Positions 19,644 to 27,737 of a DNA stretch of 53,444 bases are shown piece after piece (the stretch's first letter is position 1; every line of letters starts with the position of its first letter). Source of the DNA: an uncultured Eubacterium sp. (lineage in GTDB: Bacteria > Bacillota > Clostridia > Oscillospirales > Acutalibacteraceae); contig CALWVQ010000006.1 in NCBI GenBank assembly GCA_944385025.1, positions 1-53,444 of the forward strand, written 5' to 3'. Under the pieces are notes generated by a model, which did not search any database, was not told where the DNA came from, and was given only the letters and a program-made list of their open reading frames with translations. Position numbers and translations under genes: made by a program.

Positions 19644-19689
19644 AATTATATACCTCCGTGTTTAGTAATTGCCTAAAAGCAAATAATTC

Positions 19690-19887
19690 TTATTTGTAAG
19701 GGATAAGTCTCTTGCACTGCTTCTGGTTTGTAACATCAGCAACTGCAGTCTTGCGAAGATTTCTCTTGCGCTTTGTTGACTTCTTTGTAAGAATGTGTGA
19801 AGTATAAGCATGAGCACGCTTTACCTTGCCGCTTTTTGTTGTCTTGAAACGCTTTTTAGCGCCGCTGTGTGTCTTAATTTTAGGCAT
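19690..19887 (-). CDS. rpmI: 50S ribosomal protein bL35
   Basis: Small basic large-subunit protein of 65 residues. [15 protein letters not shown] is the canonical bL35 start, and [15 protein letters not shown] follows. It lies 20 bp after infC and 46 bp before rplT with clear GGAG-type ribosome sites. Confidence 0.98.
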   Translation of the reverse strand: MPKIKTHSGAKKRFKTTKSGKVKRAHAYTSHILTKKSTKRKRNLRKTAVADVTNQKQCKRLIPYK

Positions 19888-19907
19888 AATAATTCCTCCG
19901 TTTATGA

Positions 19908-20426
19908 TTACTTACTTGCTTTTGGTGACAGGAACATAAGTATCTGTCTGCCTTCAAGCTTCGGTGCTTTATCAATATTTGCCTCTTCCTCAAGAGCAGA
20001 TGCAAATCTTTGCATGTTTTCAACACCCAGTTCGGAATGAGCCATCATACGACCCTTAAGTCTAATAGAAACCTTAAGCTTATGGCCCGATGCAAGAAAC
20101 TTTTTAGCCTGATTAACCTTAGTGTTGAAATCGCCGACATCAATGGTTACAGAAAGCCTGATTTCTTTAGTTTCAATCTGCTTCTGATTTTTGCGATTTT
20201 CCTTTTCACGCTTTGCCTGCTCATAACGATACTTTGAATAGTCCATTATTTTGCAGACAGGCGGCTTTGCCTGAGGAGCGATTTTAACAAGGTCAAGATC
20301 GTTATCTTCTGCAATCTTGAGAGCCTCTTTTGCACTCATAATACCAAGCTGCTCACCGTCGGCGGAAATTACTCGCAATTCCTTGTCTTTAATTTCATCA
20401 TTAATTTGCTGAGCTTCCTTGCTGAT
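19908..20426 (-). CDS. infC: Translation initiation factor IF-3, probable AUC start
   Basis: Keeps 30S and 50S subunits apart and proofreads start codons. N domain with [13 protein letters not shown] and [10 protein letters not shown], then a basic linker and the C domain with EIRLSVTI and [17 protein letters not shown]. The longest frame opens at a GTG (20433-20435), but that GTG is itself part of the ribosome-binding sequence AGAGGTG. Six bases further on is ATC (20424-20426), in ideal position, giving 172 residues that begin with [14 protein letters not shown]-3 rejects non-standard start codons, and AUU or AUC starts are known for infC in other bacteria as an autoregulatory device, so ATC is taken as the likely start. 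Protein identity is certain; the start is inferred. Confidence 0.93.
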   Translation of the reverse strand: MSKEAQQINDEIKDKELRVISADGEQLGIMSAKEALKIAEDNDLDLVKIAPQAKPPVCKIMDYSKYRYEQAKREKENRKNQKQIETKEIRLSVTIDVGDFNTKVNQAKKFLASGHKLKVSIRLKGRMMAHSELGVENMQRFASALEEEANIDKAPKLEGRQILMFLSPKASK

Positions 20427-20435
20427 AAAAAACAC

Positions 20436-20557
20436 CTCTTAAAAAATTAATAACAAATAAAGTGCGAACGCAAAACGCCCGCACTTCAATAATTACCATT
20501 AATTATTGCCCTTTTCGCTTAGCTTGAGGGGAGAACGGCTGCGTTCTTCTTTGTTGT
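20436..20557 (-). promoter_or_regulatory. Structured infC leader (L20-leader type)
   Basis: About 120 nt of untranslated RNA between the promoter and infC. It contains an 11-bp hairpin at 20460-20486 (two G-U pairs, 5-nt loop) with U-rich sequence after it, and an upstream AT-rich stem pairing AATAATTA with TAATTATT across ATGG. In Bacillus the leader of this operon folds into an L20-bound attenuator. The position and hairpin fit that role, but I could not test homology to the family model. Confidence 0.6.
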
Positions 20558-20563
20558 GGCAAT

Positions 20564-20592
20564 ATACTACCACACTCACAAGCCTTTGTCAA
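20564..20592 (-). promoter_or_regulatory. Sigma-A promoter of infC-rpmI-rplT
   Basis: TTGACA (20587-20592), 17-bp spacer, TAGTAT (20564-20569). The best-scoring promoter in the window by eye. It begins only 9 bp after the mltG stop, with no terminator between, so mltG transcripts may read into the leader. Confidence 0.85.
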
Positions 20593-20600
20593 GGGGTATT

Positions 20601-21650
20601 TTAATTATTTGTATTAGTTGAGCCCAGCTTTGCCCACTGTGCCGAAAAATCCTCATAACTGTCGGTAAAATAAAAATCAGCGCCGTTATTATATGAGAAG
20701 AAATACATATAATCCGTATCGTTATGATTAACAACTGCGTCGATATTAGCAACTCCCGGATTGCATATAGGACCTCTTGGTAAAGCAGAACACTTATATG
20801 TGTTATACGAGGTTACCACAGCATCGTCAAATCCTGCCTCCCTTAAAAGATTACCGTAATCAATAGTTACGTCGCTTTGAAGTTTCTGAGGTTTATTTAA
20901 TCTGTTTATAAACACCGACGCAATATTTTCTGCAACACCCTGACCCAAGGTTTCTTTTTCAACTACTGAAGCAAGAGTAACAAGTTCATAAAGGGTCATA
21001 TTATTTGACTGACAATAATTATTCCAACTGTCAGTAATCCTTGACTCAAAAGCATAAAGCATTTGGTCAACAATATCCTTTGCATTTGAATTTTCAGCAA
21101 AATCGTATGTTGCAGGGAACAAAAATCCCTCAAGCTGATATGCCACGTTTTCAGTGTTTATATCCTTTAAGAAATCGTAATCATAACCGTCTGCCGATTT
21201 GCAGGCGTCCAAAAACTCCGTCTCGCCGCAAACGCCGTTTTCGTCAAGGGTTTTTGCTATGTCAAACACATTATAACCCTCGGGTATACATACGGACACA
21301 GTCTTATGGGAAACATCGGGATTTTGAAGTTTTTGAGCAATTTCCTCATAACTCATAGTACTGTCGAAATTATATTCGCCGTTAATATAGACAAAATCCG
21401 GATAATGCTTGTCCATCCAGTTATACCAAATAGTTGCGCTTTGAATAATATCATTTGCCTGAAGCATTTGTCCGACGTCATACTGAAAATCGGTTTTTTC
21501 TATTTCTATTGTTGCCTGCGCCTCTCTAAATCGGATACCGTTTACCTCTCTGTCAACATAAACGTAGCCGAAAATACCTGCAAGAATAACAATCAGCACG
21601 CCGAAGATTATCACTATTGTAACAAGCGCTTTATTCCCTTTTTTAGCCAT
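20601..21650 (-). CDS. mltG: Endolytic murein transglycosylase MltG
   Basis: Cuts nascent glycan strands of peptidoglycan and is thought to end their synthesis. The 349-residue protein has one N-terminal transmembrane helix (about residues 8-30) and an extracellular YceG domain with the LASVVEKET catalytic-glutamate motif, LQSDVTIDYG and ALPRGPICNPG. Start ATG has AAAGGAG upstream and overlaps the GNAT gene by 8 bp. Confidence 0.95.
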   Translation of the reverse strand: MAKKGNKALVTIVIIFGVLIVILAGIFGYVYVDREVNGIRFREAQATIEIEKTDFQYDVGQMLQANDIIQSATIWYNWMDKHYPDFVYINGEYNFDSTMSYEEIAQKLQNPDVSHKTVSVCIPEGYNVFDIAKTLDENGVCGETEFLDACKSADGYDYDFLKDINTENVAYQLEGFLFPATYDFAENSNAKDIVDQMLYAFESRITDSWNNYCQSNNMTLYELVTLASVVEKETLGQGVAENIASVFINRLNKPQKLQSDVTIDYGNLLREAGFDDAVVTSYNTYKCSALPRGPICNPGVANIDAVVNHNDTDYMYFFSYNNGADFYFTDSYEDFSAQWAKLGSTNTNN

Positions 21651-22083
21651 TATTTTCTCCTTTTAGCATCATCGGAATATGAGGCAGTCCCCTGTCGGTT
21701 ATTTCAGCGCCGATAACCTTGAAACCAAGCTTTTGGTAAAAAGGTACGGCATAATTTTGAGCGTCAACATACACGGTTTCAGCGCCCTTTTCAAAGGCTT
21801 TTTCGCAGACTGCCTTAACAATGTCTGCGCCTAAACCCTGCCCTCTGTATTCCTTTAAAATTGCAATCCTGCCTATTTTATATCCCTTTTCTGTAAGGAC
21901 GACACGAGCCGTTCCCACAGCCTTATTGTCGCGGTATAAAAGAGCAAACAAAGATGAGTCGTCGTAGCGGTCAAACTCACTTTCACCGTCTGCCCCCTGC
22001 TCAACCGTAAAAACACAGGTGCGTATACTTTTTACAGTTTCGTATTCGCTGTCATTACAGGTGATAAATTTAATTTCAGTCAT
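21643..22083 (-). CDS. GNAT-family N-acetyltransferase
   Basis: A 146-residue acetyltransferase of the ElaA-like group. The acetyl-CoA site is seen in RIAILKEYRGQGLGADIVKAV, followed by VPFYQKLGFKVIG. Substrate unknown. It overlaps pyk upstream and mltG downstream by 8 bp each, so translation is probably coupled, but neither neighbour suggests a substrate. Confidence 0.9.
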   Translation of the reverse strand: MTEIKFITCNDSEYETVKSIRTCVFTVEQGADGESEFDRYDDSSLFALLYRDNKAVGTARVVLTEKGYKIGRIAILKEYRGQGLGADIVKAVCEKAFEKGAETVYVDAQNYAVPFYQKLGFKVIGAEITDRGLPHIPMMLKGENNG

Positions 22084-23518
22084 TTATTTCGTGAACCTTT
22101 AAAAGATTTGTTGTGCCTGAAATACCAAGAGGTATACCTGCAGTAATTACAACAATATCGCCTTTTTTCACAAGTCCGGATTTAAGGGACACGTCTACTG
22201 CGTGGTCAAAAAGTTCATCAGTATTATTTTTAAGCTGACACATAACAGGAGTTACACCCCAGCTTAAACTAAGCTGACGCCAAACCTTTTCGTCTGTTGT
22301 TGCGCCGATAATATTTGTCTGCGGTCTGTATTTAGAAATCATACGCGCTGTTGTACCGCTTTTTGTAACAGTGATAATAGCTGAGGCAGAAAGGTCATGA
22401 GCGGTGGTTACGGTAGCGTGGCCTATTGCCGAGGTAATATTTTTAGCGCCGCTTTGAGGATAAAAATTATTAAATCGCTTTTCATAATCAATATCCTGTT
22501 CAGTGGTGTTTGCAATATATGTCATTGTTCTTACAGCTTCAACAGGGTGCTTGCCTACTGCTGATTCACCTGAAAGCATAATTGCACTGGTGCCGTCGTA
22601 GATTGCGTTGGCAACATCGGTAATTTCAGCTCTTGTGGGACGTGGATTTGTGATCATCGACTCCAACATCTGAGTTGCAGTTACAACGATTTTACCTGCG
22701 TCATAAACCTTATGAATAATCATTTTCTGAATTGCAGGGATTTTTTGGAAATCAATTTCAACACCCATATCGCCTCTGGCAACCATAATACCGTCAGAAG
22801 CGGCAATAATGCCGTCTATATTATCAACGCCCTGTGCATTCTCAATTTTAGCTATAATTTTAACATTTTTCCAGCCGATTGCCTCAACGTAATTACGCAA
22901 AATTGTAATATCGGTAGCGCTTCGCACAAAAGAGGCAGCTATAAAGTCAAAATCATTTTTTGCGCCGAATTTTAAGTCCTCCATATCTCTTGCGGAAAGA
23001 TACGGCATTTTAAGTTCTACTCCCGGCACATTCACGCCCTTATGATTGGTCAAAAGTCCGCCGTCGATAACAGTACACTCAATTTCCTTACCCTTGATTT
23101 TATCAACTTTCATTGACACAAGTCCGTCGTTGATAAGAATAGTTTTTCCCACGGAAATATCACTTGGCAATCCTTCATAGTTAACAAAACACTTATCCTT
23201 TGTGCCAAGACATTCCTGTGTTGTAAGGGTAAACTTATCCCCTGTCTTGATTTCAACTCCGTTTTCGTCTTCAAAATCACCTAATCTGACTTCCGGTCCT
23301 TTTGTGTCAAGCAGAGTGGCAACAGGCAAATTCAATTTTTTTCTTATTGAAATGACTTCATCAAGCCTTTTTTTATGGTCTTCATATGAACCGTGGCTGA
23401 AATTAAACCTTGCCACGTTCATACCCGCAAGCATCATACTTTCAAGCACATTTGGGTCGTCGGTAGCAGGTCCTAAAGTGCAGATTATTTTAGTTTTTTT
23501 ATTGGTCAATTTATTCAT
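22076..23518 (-). CDS. pyk: Pyruvate kinase
   Basis: Last ATP-yielding step of glycolysis, phosphoenolpyruvate to pyruvate. ATG at 23516-23518 is chosen (GGAG upstream, protein begins MNKLTNKKTKIICTLGPATD) over the frame opening at 23587, giving 480 residues. Seen: KIENAQGVDNIDGI, metal-site MVARGDMGVEI and TRAEITDVANAI. It lacks the extra PEP-utiliser-like C-terminal domain of Bacillus-type enzymes. Confidence 0.98.
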   Translation of the reverse strand: MNKLTNKKTKIICTLGPATDDPNVLESMMLAGMNVARFNFSHGSYEDHKKRLDEVISIRKKLNLPVATLLDTKGPEVRLGDFEDENGVEIKTGDKFTLTTQECLGTKDKCFVNYEGLPSDISVGKTILINDGLVSMKVDKIKGKEIECTVIDGGLLTNHKGVNVPGVELKMPYLSARDMEDLKFGAKNDFDFIAASFVRSATDITILRNYVEAIGWKNVKIIAKIENAQGVDNIDGIIAASDGIMVARGDMGVEIDFQKIPAIQKMIIHKVYDAGKIVVTATQMLESMITNPRPTRAEITDVANAIYDGTSAIMLSGESAVGKHPVEAVRTMTYIANTTEQDIDYEKRFNNFYPQSGAKNITSAIGHATVTTAHDLSASAIITVTKSGTTARMISKYRPQTNIIGATTDEKVWRQLSLSWGVTPVMCQLKNNTDELFDHAVDVSLKSGLVKKGDIVVITAGIPLGISGTTNLLKVHEIND

Positions 23519-23575
23519 AATATGCTCCGTAGATATAACAACAAAATAGAGGCAATCAAAAATCTTGCCACTATA

Positions 23576-23603
23576 ATAATACCACAAAAAACTTAAAATG
23601 CAA
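23576..23603 (-). promoter_or_regulatory. Predicted promoter of pyk-GNAT-mltG
   Basis: TTGCAT (23598-23603), 16-bp spacer, TATTAT (23576-23581), directly after the terminator of the neighbouring operon and 57 bp before the pyk ATG. Confidence 0.65.
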
Positions 23604-23604
23604 C

Positions 23605-23640
23605 ATAAAAAAGAGCTTGTTTAAAACAAGCTCTTTTAAA
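23605..23640 (-). terminator. Terminator of the SCP2/transketolase operon
   Basis: A near-perfect inverted repeat of about 11-12 bp (AAGAGCTTGTTT paired with its complement) followed on the minus strand by six T. It ends the five-gene operon and separates it from pyk. Confidence 0.88.
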
Positions 23641-23680
23641 TTTTTGTTTATTTGACAAAATAAGGCAATTTACACCGTTT

Positions 23681-24478
23681 TTATTTAGCCAAATCACCTA
23701 CAAGCATCATATAGTCGCCTATCTGAACACCAAATTCAGGAGCGCCCTCCATAATAAGCTGTCTGTCAGCAGTCATCTGGAACATATCACCTGTACCAAG
23801 AAGAATTTTGAGAGCAGACGTTGCGCAGTCGAATTTCATACAGAAAAACGGTTTTGAACGCTTATACTCTCCTCTTCCGGCACGTGATTTACCTGCTTTA
23901 ACTCTCATATAAGCAGTACATTCGGGATGACCCTCAACAGCCCACTGATAGCATCTGTCAGGGCTTTTAAGAGCCCATTCGTGAACAGCAGGATGACCCA
24001 TTTTATTAAGCTGTGAGATACCTGATGAAAGCAGATAGAAATACAACTTACAAAGCAAAAGAGAAAGTTCTTCGTCATTCTCCGGGGGTTCTGCTATGCT
24101 GAGAAGAGACGACATTTTAAGCAGAACCTGCATAAACTTCAAAAACTTGCCGAAAGACTTTATCTTCATTTTCGGCAATTTAGACATATCGCCTTTCATA
24201 AAGGCATTCATTTTTTCCATTGAGGAAAAAGCAAGTTCAGCGTCAATCTTCTCCTGTCCCAAATACTCGCCCAGTTTTACTGACCACTCGCCGTTTTCAA
24301 CTATAAAGTGAACAGCCTCTTTGTCCTCGGCGTTTACCATTGCGGAAACCTGATAAATAGCGTTTACGCCCTCAAATTTCTTTTTAAGTTCAGGAACATC
24401 TGTGGCGATAGTTTTCATAAGAGGCAGCGCCGCCGCCATAAATATTTTGTTGGTATAACGAGTTTCGTCACTTGCCAT
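23681..24478 (-). CDS. SCP2-like protein (second of two in operon)
   Basis: Unnamed 265-residue protein without signal peptide or membrane helix. Two segments resemble the SCP2 sterol-carrier fold: residues about 35-110, with AELAFSSMEKMNAFMKGD followed by KMKIKSFGKFLKFM, and the C-terminal 60, with FFCMKFDCATSALKILLG and LIMEGAPEFGVQIGDYM. Between them is a mostly helical stretch. SCP2 domains bind lipids or other hydrophobic molecules; whether this one does is inference. It is the last gene of the operon, 40 bp after the transketolase C half, with AAAGGAG before its ATG, and resembles the first gene of the operon in layout, so the two are probably diverged paralogues. Confidence 0.6.
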   Translation of the reverse strand: MASDETRYTNKIFMAAALPLMKTIATDVPELKKKFEGVNAIYQVSAMVNAEDKEAVHFIVENGEWSVKLGEYLGQEKIDAELAFSSMEKMNAFMKGDMSKLPKMKIKSFGKFLKFMQVLLKMSSLLSIAEPPENDEELSLLLCKLYFYLLSSGISQLNKMGHPAVHEWALKSPDRCYQWAVEGHPECTAYMRVKAGKSRAGRGEYKRSKPFFCMKFDCATSALKILLGTGDMFQMTADRQLIMEGAPEFGVQIGDYMMLVGDLAK

Positions 24479-24518
24479 AATTTATACTCCTTTCTTGTGT
24501 GAGATAAAAATCAAACAG

Positions 24519-25529
24519 TTAGAACTCATCGTCCCAAGCGTCGTCAGCCTCAAAATCAGCGTGCATCATTTCTTCAATAGTTTCCATAATGCCGTTAGCG
24601 TCAATTTTAGCCATAGCAAGCAAATCTTCCTGCAAACCGATAGTTGAAAATGCGTTTTGATGACCCAGCATTTTGAATGCACAGGCTTTACCGGAACTTG
24701 CAACAACTTCAGCAACTGCCGAACCGAGACCGCCCATTACCTCGTGGTCTTCAGCGGTGATAATTCTTCTTGTGTCCATAACGGCGGAAAGAATAGCCTC
24801 TTCGTCAATAGGCTTAATTGTGTGCATATTAAGAACGCGAACCTTTAAGCCTGCGTCAGCCTCCGCCATTCTTGCAGCCTGCATAGCTTCAAATACGCAA
24901 GAACCACAGGCAATGATAGTAATATCAGTACCCTCATTCATAACGGTAGCCTTTTTGTAATCGAACTTACAGTCGTCTACATTCTTATAGATAACCTGGT
25001 CAAAACCACGGTTAATTCTGATATACACAGGGCCCTCAATATCATAAGCTGCTTTAACAGCGTGATATGTTTCAGAGCCGTCGCAGGGACAGATAACAGT
25101 CATATTAGGAAGAGCTCTCATACAAGCCATATCAATAAGTGAATGGTGGGTTGAGCCTGCCTGACCGAAAGAAGTACCTGCGTGAGTTGCAATAATTTTA
25201 ACAGGAACGTTTTGATAGCAAATATCAGTATGTATCTGATCAAGTGAACGAGCCGCTGTAAATATAGCAAAAGTGGAAGCAAAAGGAACAAGGCCGTTTT
25301 TAGCCATACCTGCCGCTACGCCGAAAAGGTTTTGCTCTGCAATACCAACGTTAAAAAATCTGTCAGGAAACTGCTGTCCGAACATACCGATTTTTGTTGA
25401 TTTAGCAAGGTCGGCTGTAAGAGCAACAACATCCTTATGCTCCTCGCCAAGCTCACAAAGTGCAATACCGTAGCACTCTGCTGTTGAAAGCTTTGTTGTA
25501 TCTGTCATTGTATATGTCATTCCGCCCAT
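24519..25529 (-). CDS. Transketolase-family protein, C-terminal half
   Basis: Pyrimidine-binding and C-terminal domains of a split thiamine-diphosphate transketolase. The catalytic glutamate is E65 in VGIAEQN, and THAGTSFGQAGSTHHSLID and YIRINRG follow as in the family. It ends in an acidic tail (DAWDDEF). The ATG has GGAGG 7 nt upstream and lies 2 bp after the N-half stop, so the two are surely translated together as a heteromer. Context with an aminotransferase argues for a dedicated reaction rather than, or besides, the pentose phosphate pathway. Confidence 0.92.
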   Translation of the reverse strand: MGGMTYTMTDTTKLSTAECYGIALCELGEEHKDVVALTADLAKSTKIGMFGQQFPDRFFNVGIAEQNLFGVAAGMAKNGLVPFASTFAIFTAARSLDQIHTDICYQNVPVKIIATHAGTSFGQAGSTHHSLIDMACMRALPNMTVICPCDGSETYHAVKAAYDIEGPVYIRINRGFDQVIYKNVDDCKFDYKKATVMNEGTDITIIACGSCVFEAMQAARMAEADAGLKVRVLNMHTIKPIDEEAILSAVMDTRRIITAEDHEVMGGLGSAVAEVVASSGKACAFKMLGHQNAFSTIGLQEDLLAMAKIDANGIMETIEEMMHADFEADDAWDDEF

Positions 25530-25531
25530 AA

Positions 25532-26425
25532 TTAAGCCTCCTTTTCTGCACGCTGGCAGCGCTCTGCATAATATTTGTCAAGGCTTGCGTAAGCCTGTTT
25601 AACCATTTCTTCATCAAGAGAGCCGTAATGCCAGAGATAATTATCTTTCATAAAGTCTACGCCTTCACCCTTGAAGGTGTCCATAACGATTGCAGTAGGC
25701 TTATCTCCGCCGTCCTGATGATTTTTGATAGAAGCTTCGATAGCGTCGTTAAGCTCCTTCATATTGTGGCCGTCAACACGGATAACGTTAAATCCGAACG
25801 CCTCAAATTTCTTGTCAACAGGCTCAACCTTCATTTCGTCGTCAACCCTGCCGTCAATCATACACTTGTTAACGTCGGCAATTACAACTACGTTTGAAAG
25901 CTTAAACTGTGCGGCACTCATTGCAGCCTCCCAGTTAGAACCCTCGTTAAGCTCACCGTCGCCTGTTACAACATAGTTCATATAGTCGATGCCGTTTACC
26001 CTGCCTGCAAGAGCAAAGCCAACTGCCAGTGAAATACCGTGACCTAACGAACCTGTTGAGCAGTCAATACCCCTAACCTTGTTGCAGTCCAAGTGCATAC
26101 CGATTTTAGCGCCTGTAAGATTAAAGATTTTAAGCTCGTCGATAGGCATAAAACCGTAATCACAAATAACAGGTGCATAACCTACTGCGGCGTGACCCTT
26201 TGAAAGAACAAAACGATCCCTGTCGGGCAAATCAGGATTGTTCACATCGAGCTTCATAAAACGGTGATAGAGAATGGTCATAACGTCCATTGCACTCATT
26301 GCACCGCCAAGGTGACCTGAACCGCCCCAAACTGCTGTTTGGATAGTAAGTCGTCTTAACTCGTCTGCCTTTTTTTCGAGGCGAAGCCATTCTTCCTTGT
26401 CAAACGGCTTGTAATTAGCTGGCAT
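25532..26425 (-). CDS. Transketolase-family protein, N-terminal half
   Basis: Diphosphate-binding domain of a split transketolase, 297 residues. Seen: SGHLGGAMS (about 36-44), LSKGHAAVG, GSLGHGISLAVG and the thiamine-diphosphate motif GDGE (155-158) with the asparagine of DVNK near 186. Split enzymes of this type include sugar transketolases and enzymes of special pathways, so the substrate cannot be read from the sequence. It follows the aminotransferase by 27 bp. Confidence 0.93.
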   Translation of the reverse strand: MPANYKPFDKEEWLRLEKKADELRRLTIQTAVWGGSGHLGGAMSAMDVMTILYHRFMKLDVNNPDLPDRDRFVLSKGHAAVGYAPVICDYGFMPIDELKIFNLTGAKIGMHLDCNKVRGIDCSTGSLGHGISLAVGFALAGRVNGIDYMNYVVTGDGELNEGSNWEAAMSAAQFKLSNVVVIADVNKCMIDGRVDDEMKVEPVDKKFEAFGFNVIRVDGHNMKELNDAIEASIKNHQDGGDKPTAIVMDTFKGEGVDFMKDNYLWHYGSLDEEMVKQAYASLDKYYAERCQRAEKEA

Positions 26426-26452
26426 AAAATTTTCCCCCTTAAAATTATGTAT

Positions 26453-27724
26453 TTATTTTAAACCAAGCTCAGGATGGTTTTTGGCAACTACTCCAAAAGC
26501 GTCCTCAGCAATATCTACTGCAAGCTTAACGTCCTCGTCAGTAATAGCAGCGTTAATAAAGTGGTTGTGGTGAGATGAAAGGAAAAGACCTCTTGAAACG
26601 CACTCTGCAATCCACTCCTGATGAAGCATAAGACTGTCATCGTTGGCAATTCTCAAGTAAAACAGTGCCGGTTCACCTGAAACAACGAGATTGAATCCGT
26701 GCTCTGCGCCTGCTTTTTTAAGTCCGTCAGTCAGCTCTGTACCAATCTTTCTGAACATTGTAGGAATATCAAGCTTTTTCATTTTTGGTATACAAGCAAG
26801 ACAAGCTGCAAAAGGCTCTGCGCTCATCCAGTATGAACCTGTATAAACAACGGAAGAAGCGGTATTCTTCATATGTTCCTGACCGCAGACAGCTGACATA
26901 TTGTAACCGTTTGCAAGAGCTTTACAGAAGCAGATAAGGTCTGCCTTAAAGCCGTAGTAATGGTCAGAGCCTGCTATATCAAGTCTAAATCCTGTTCTTA
27001 CGTCGTCAATAATAAGAACTATACCTTTTTCGTCACAGAATTTACGAACTTTTGCCCACTGCTCCTTGGTAGCGCACTCATTATCTTTAAAGTTTCCGTG
27101 GTCATAAGGCTGGGCAATAAGTCCTGCCACGTCTCCGCCGCAGGCGTCATAAGCCTCCTGCATAGCATCCATATCAAACCAAGGAACTACGATATTGTTT
27201 TGAACGTCTTCAGGTGTAATACCGGGATAGTCAACCTTTTGTGCCCATTGGAAATCGCCGTGGTAATAACCCTTGAAGAACATAATCTTTTTCTTACCTG
27301 TATGGGCACGGGCGCACATTACGCTGAAAGTGGTTGCGTCAGAACCGTTTTTCATAAAGAATGCCCAATCGGCTGAAGCAACAGTATCTTTTAAAAGCTC
27401 GGCGCACTCAACCATCTTATAAGAAGGAGAAGTGGTACAGTTACCTGTTTTAAGCTGTTCTATGGCTGCGGCGTCAACATCTTCATCGCAATAGCCGAGA
27501 ACATTAGGACCATATGCGCACATAAGGTCAAGGTATTTATTGCCGTCCACGTCCCAAAAATATGTACCTTTGGCTTTCTGCGACATTAAAGGCCATTTTG
27601 TAATCGGAAGGAAAAGTCCCTCTGACGGTCCGAGATGACCGTAAACGCCTGACGGAATGGCGTTAAGCGCTCTTGAAAACCATTCCTGTGATTTTTCGTG
27701 TTTATATTCAGGAAATTTACTCAT
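26453..27724 (-). CDS. Class III aminotransferase, glutamate-1-semialdehyde-aminomutase-like
   Basis: PLP-dependent fold-type I enzyme of 423 residues. Seen: phosphate-site NGSDATTFSVMCARAHTG, FKGYYHG, IIDDVRTGFR (aspartate where most family members have glutamate in DEV), and the PLP lysine K268 in CFCKALANGYN. Start ATG at 27724 has AGGAGG 9 nt upstream, so the frame opening at 27787 is rejected. No other tetrapyrrole gene is nearby, and it sits between an SCP2-like gene and a split transketolase. It probably transaminates an aldehyde or ketone specific to this operon. Confidence 0.88.
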   Translation of the reverse strand: MSKFPEYKHEKSQEWFSRALNAIPSGVYGHLGPSEGLFLPITKWPLMSQKAKGTYFWDVDGNKYLDLMCAYGPNVLGYCDEDVDAAAIEQLKTGNCTTSPSYKMVECAELLKDTVASADWAFFMKNGSDATTFSVMCARAHTGKKKIMFFKGYYHGDFQWAQKVDYPGITPEDVQNNIVVPWFDMDAMQEAYDACGGDVAGLIAQPYDHGNFKDNECATKEQWAKVRKFCDEKGIVLIIDDVRTGFRLDIAGSDHYYGFKADLICFCKALANGYNMSAVCGQEHMKNTASSVVYTGSYWMSAEPFAACLACIPKMKKLDIPTMFRKIGTELTDGLKKAGAEHGFNLVVSGEPALFYLRIANDDSLMLHQEWIAECVSRGLFLSSHHNHFINAAITDEDVKLAVDIAEDAFGVVAKNHPELGLK

Positions 27725-27737
27725 ACTAATGTTCCTC

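Noticed and set aside
21306-21716. 136-codon plus-strand frame over mltG
   Set aside because: Antisense to a well-supported gene, no ribosome site or family resemblance.
24519-26425. Split transketolase as the sulfo-transketolase SqwGH of sulfoquinovose breakdown
   Set aside because: The other expected genes (isomerase, sulfolactaldehyde handling, exporter) are absent and an aminotransferase is present.
24519-26425. Transketolase halves as DXP synthase
   Set aside because: DXP synthase is a single chain of ~620 residues, and the HLGG and GDG contexts here match split transketolases.
26453-27724. Calling the class III aminotransferase hemL
   Set aside because: No heme gene is near, the DEV motif is changed to DDV, and the operon context points elsewhere.
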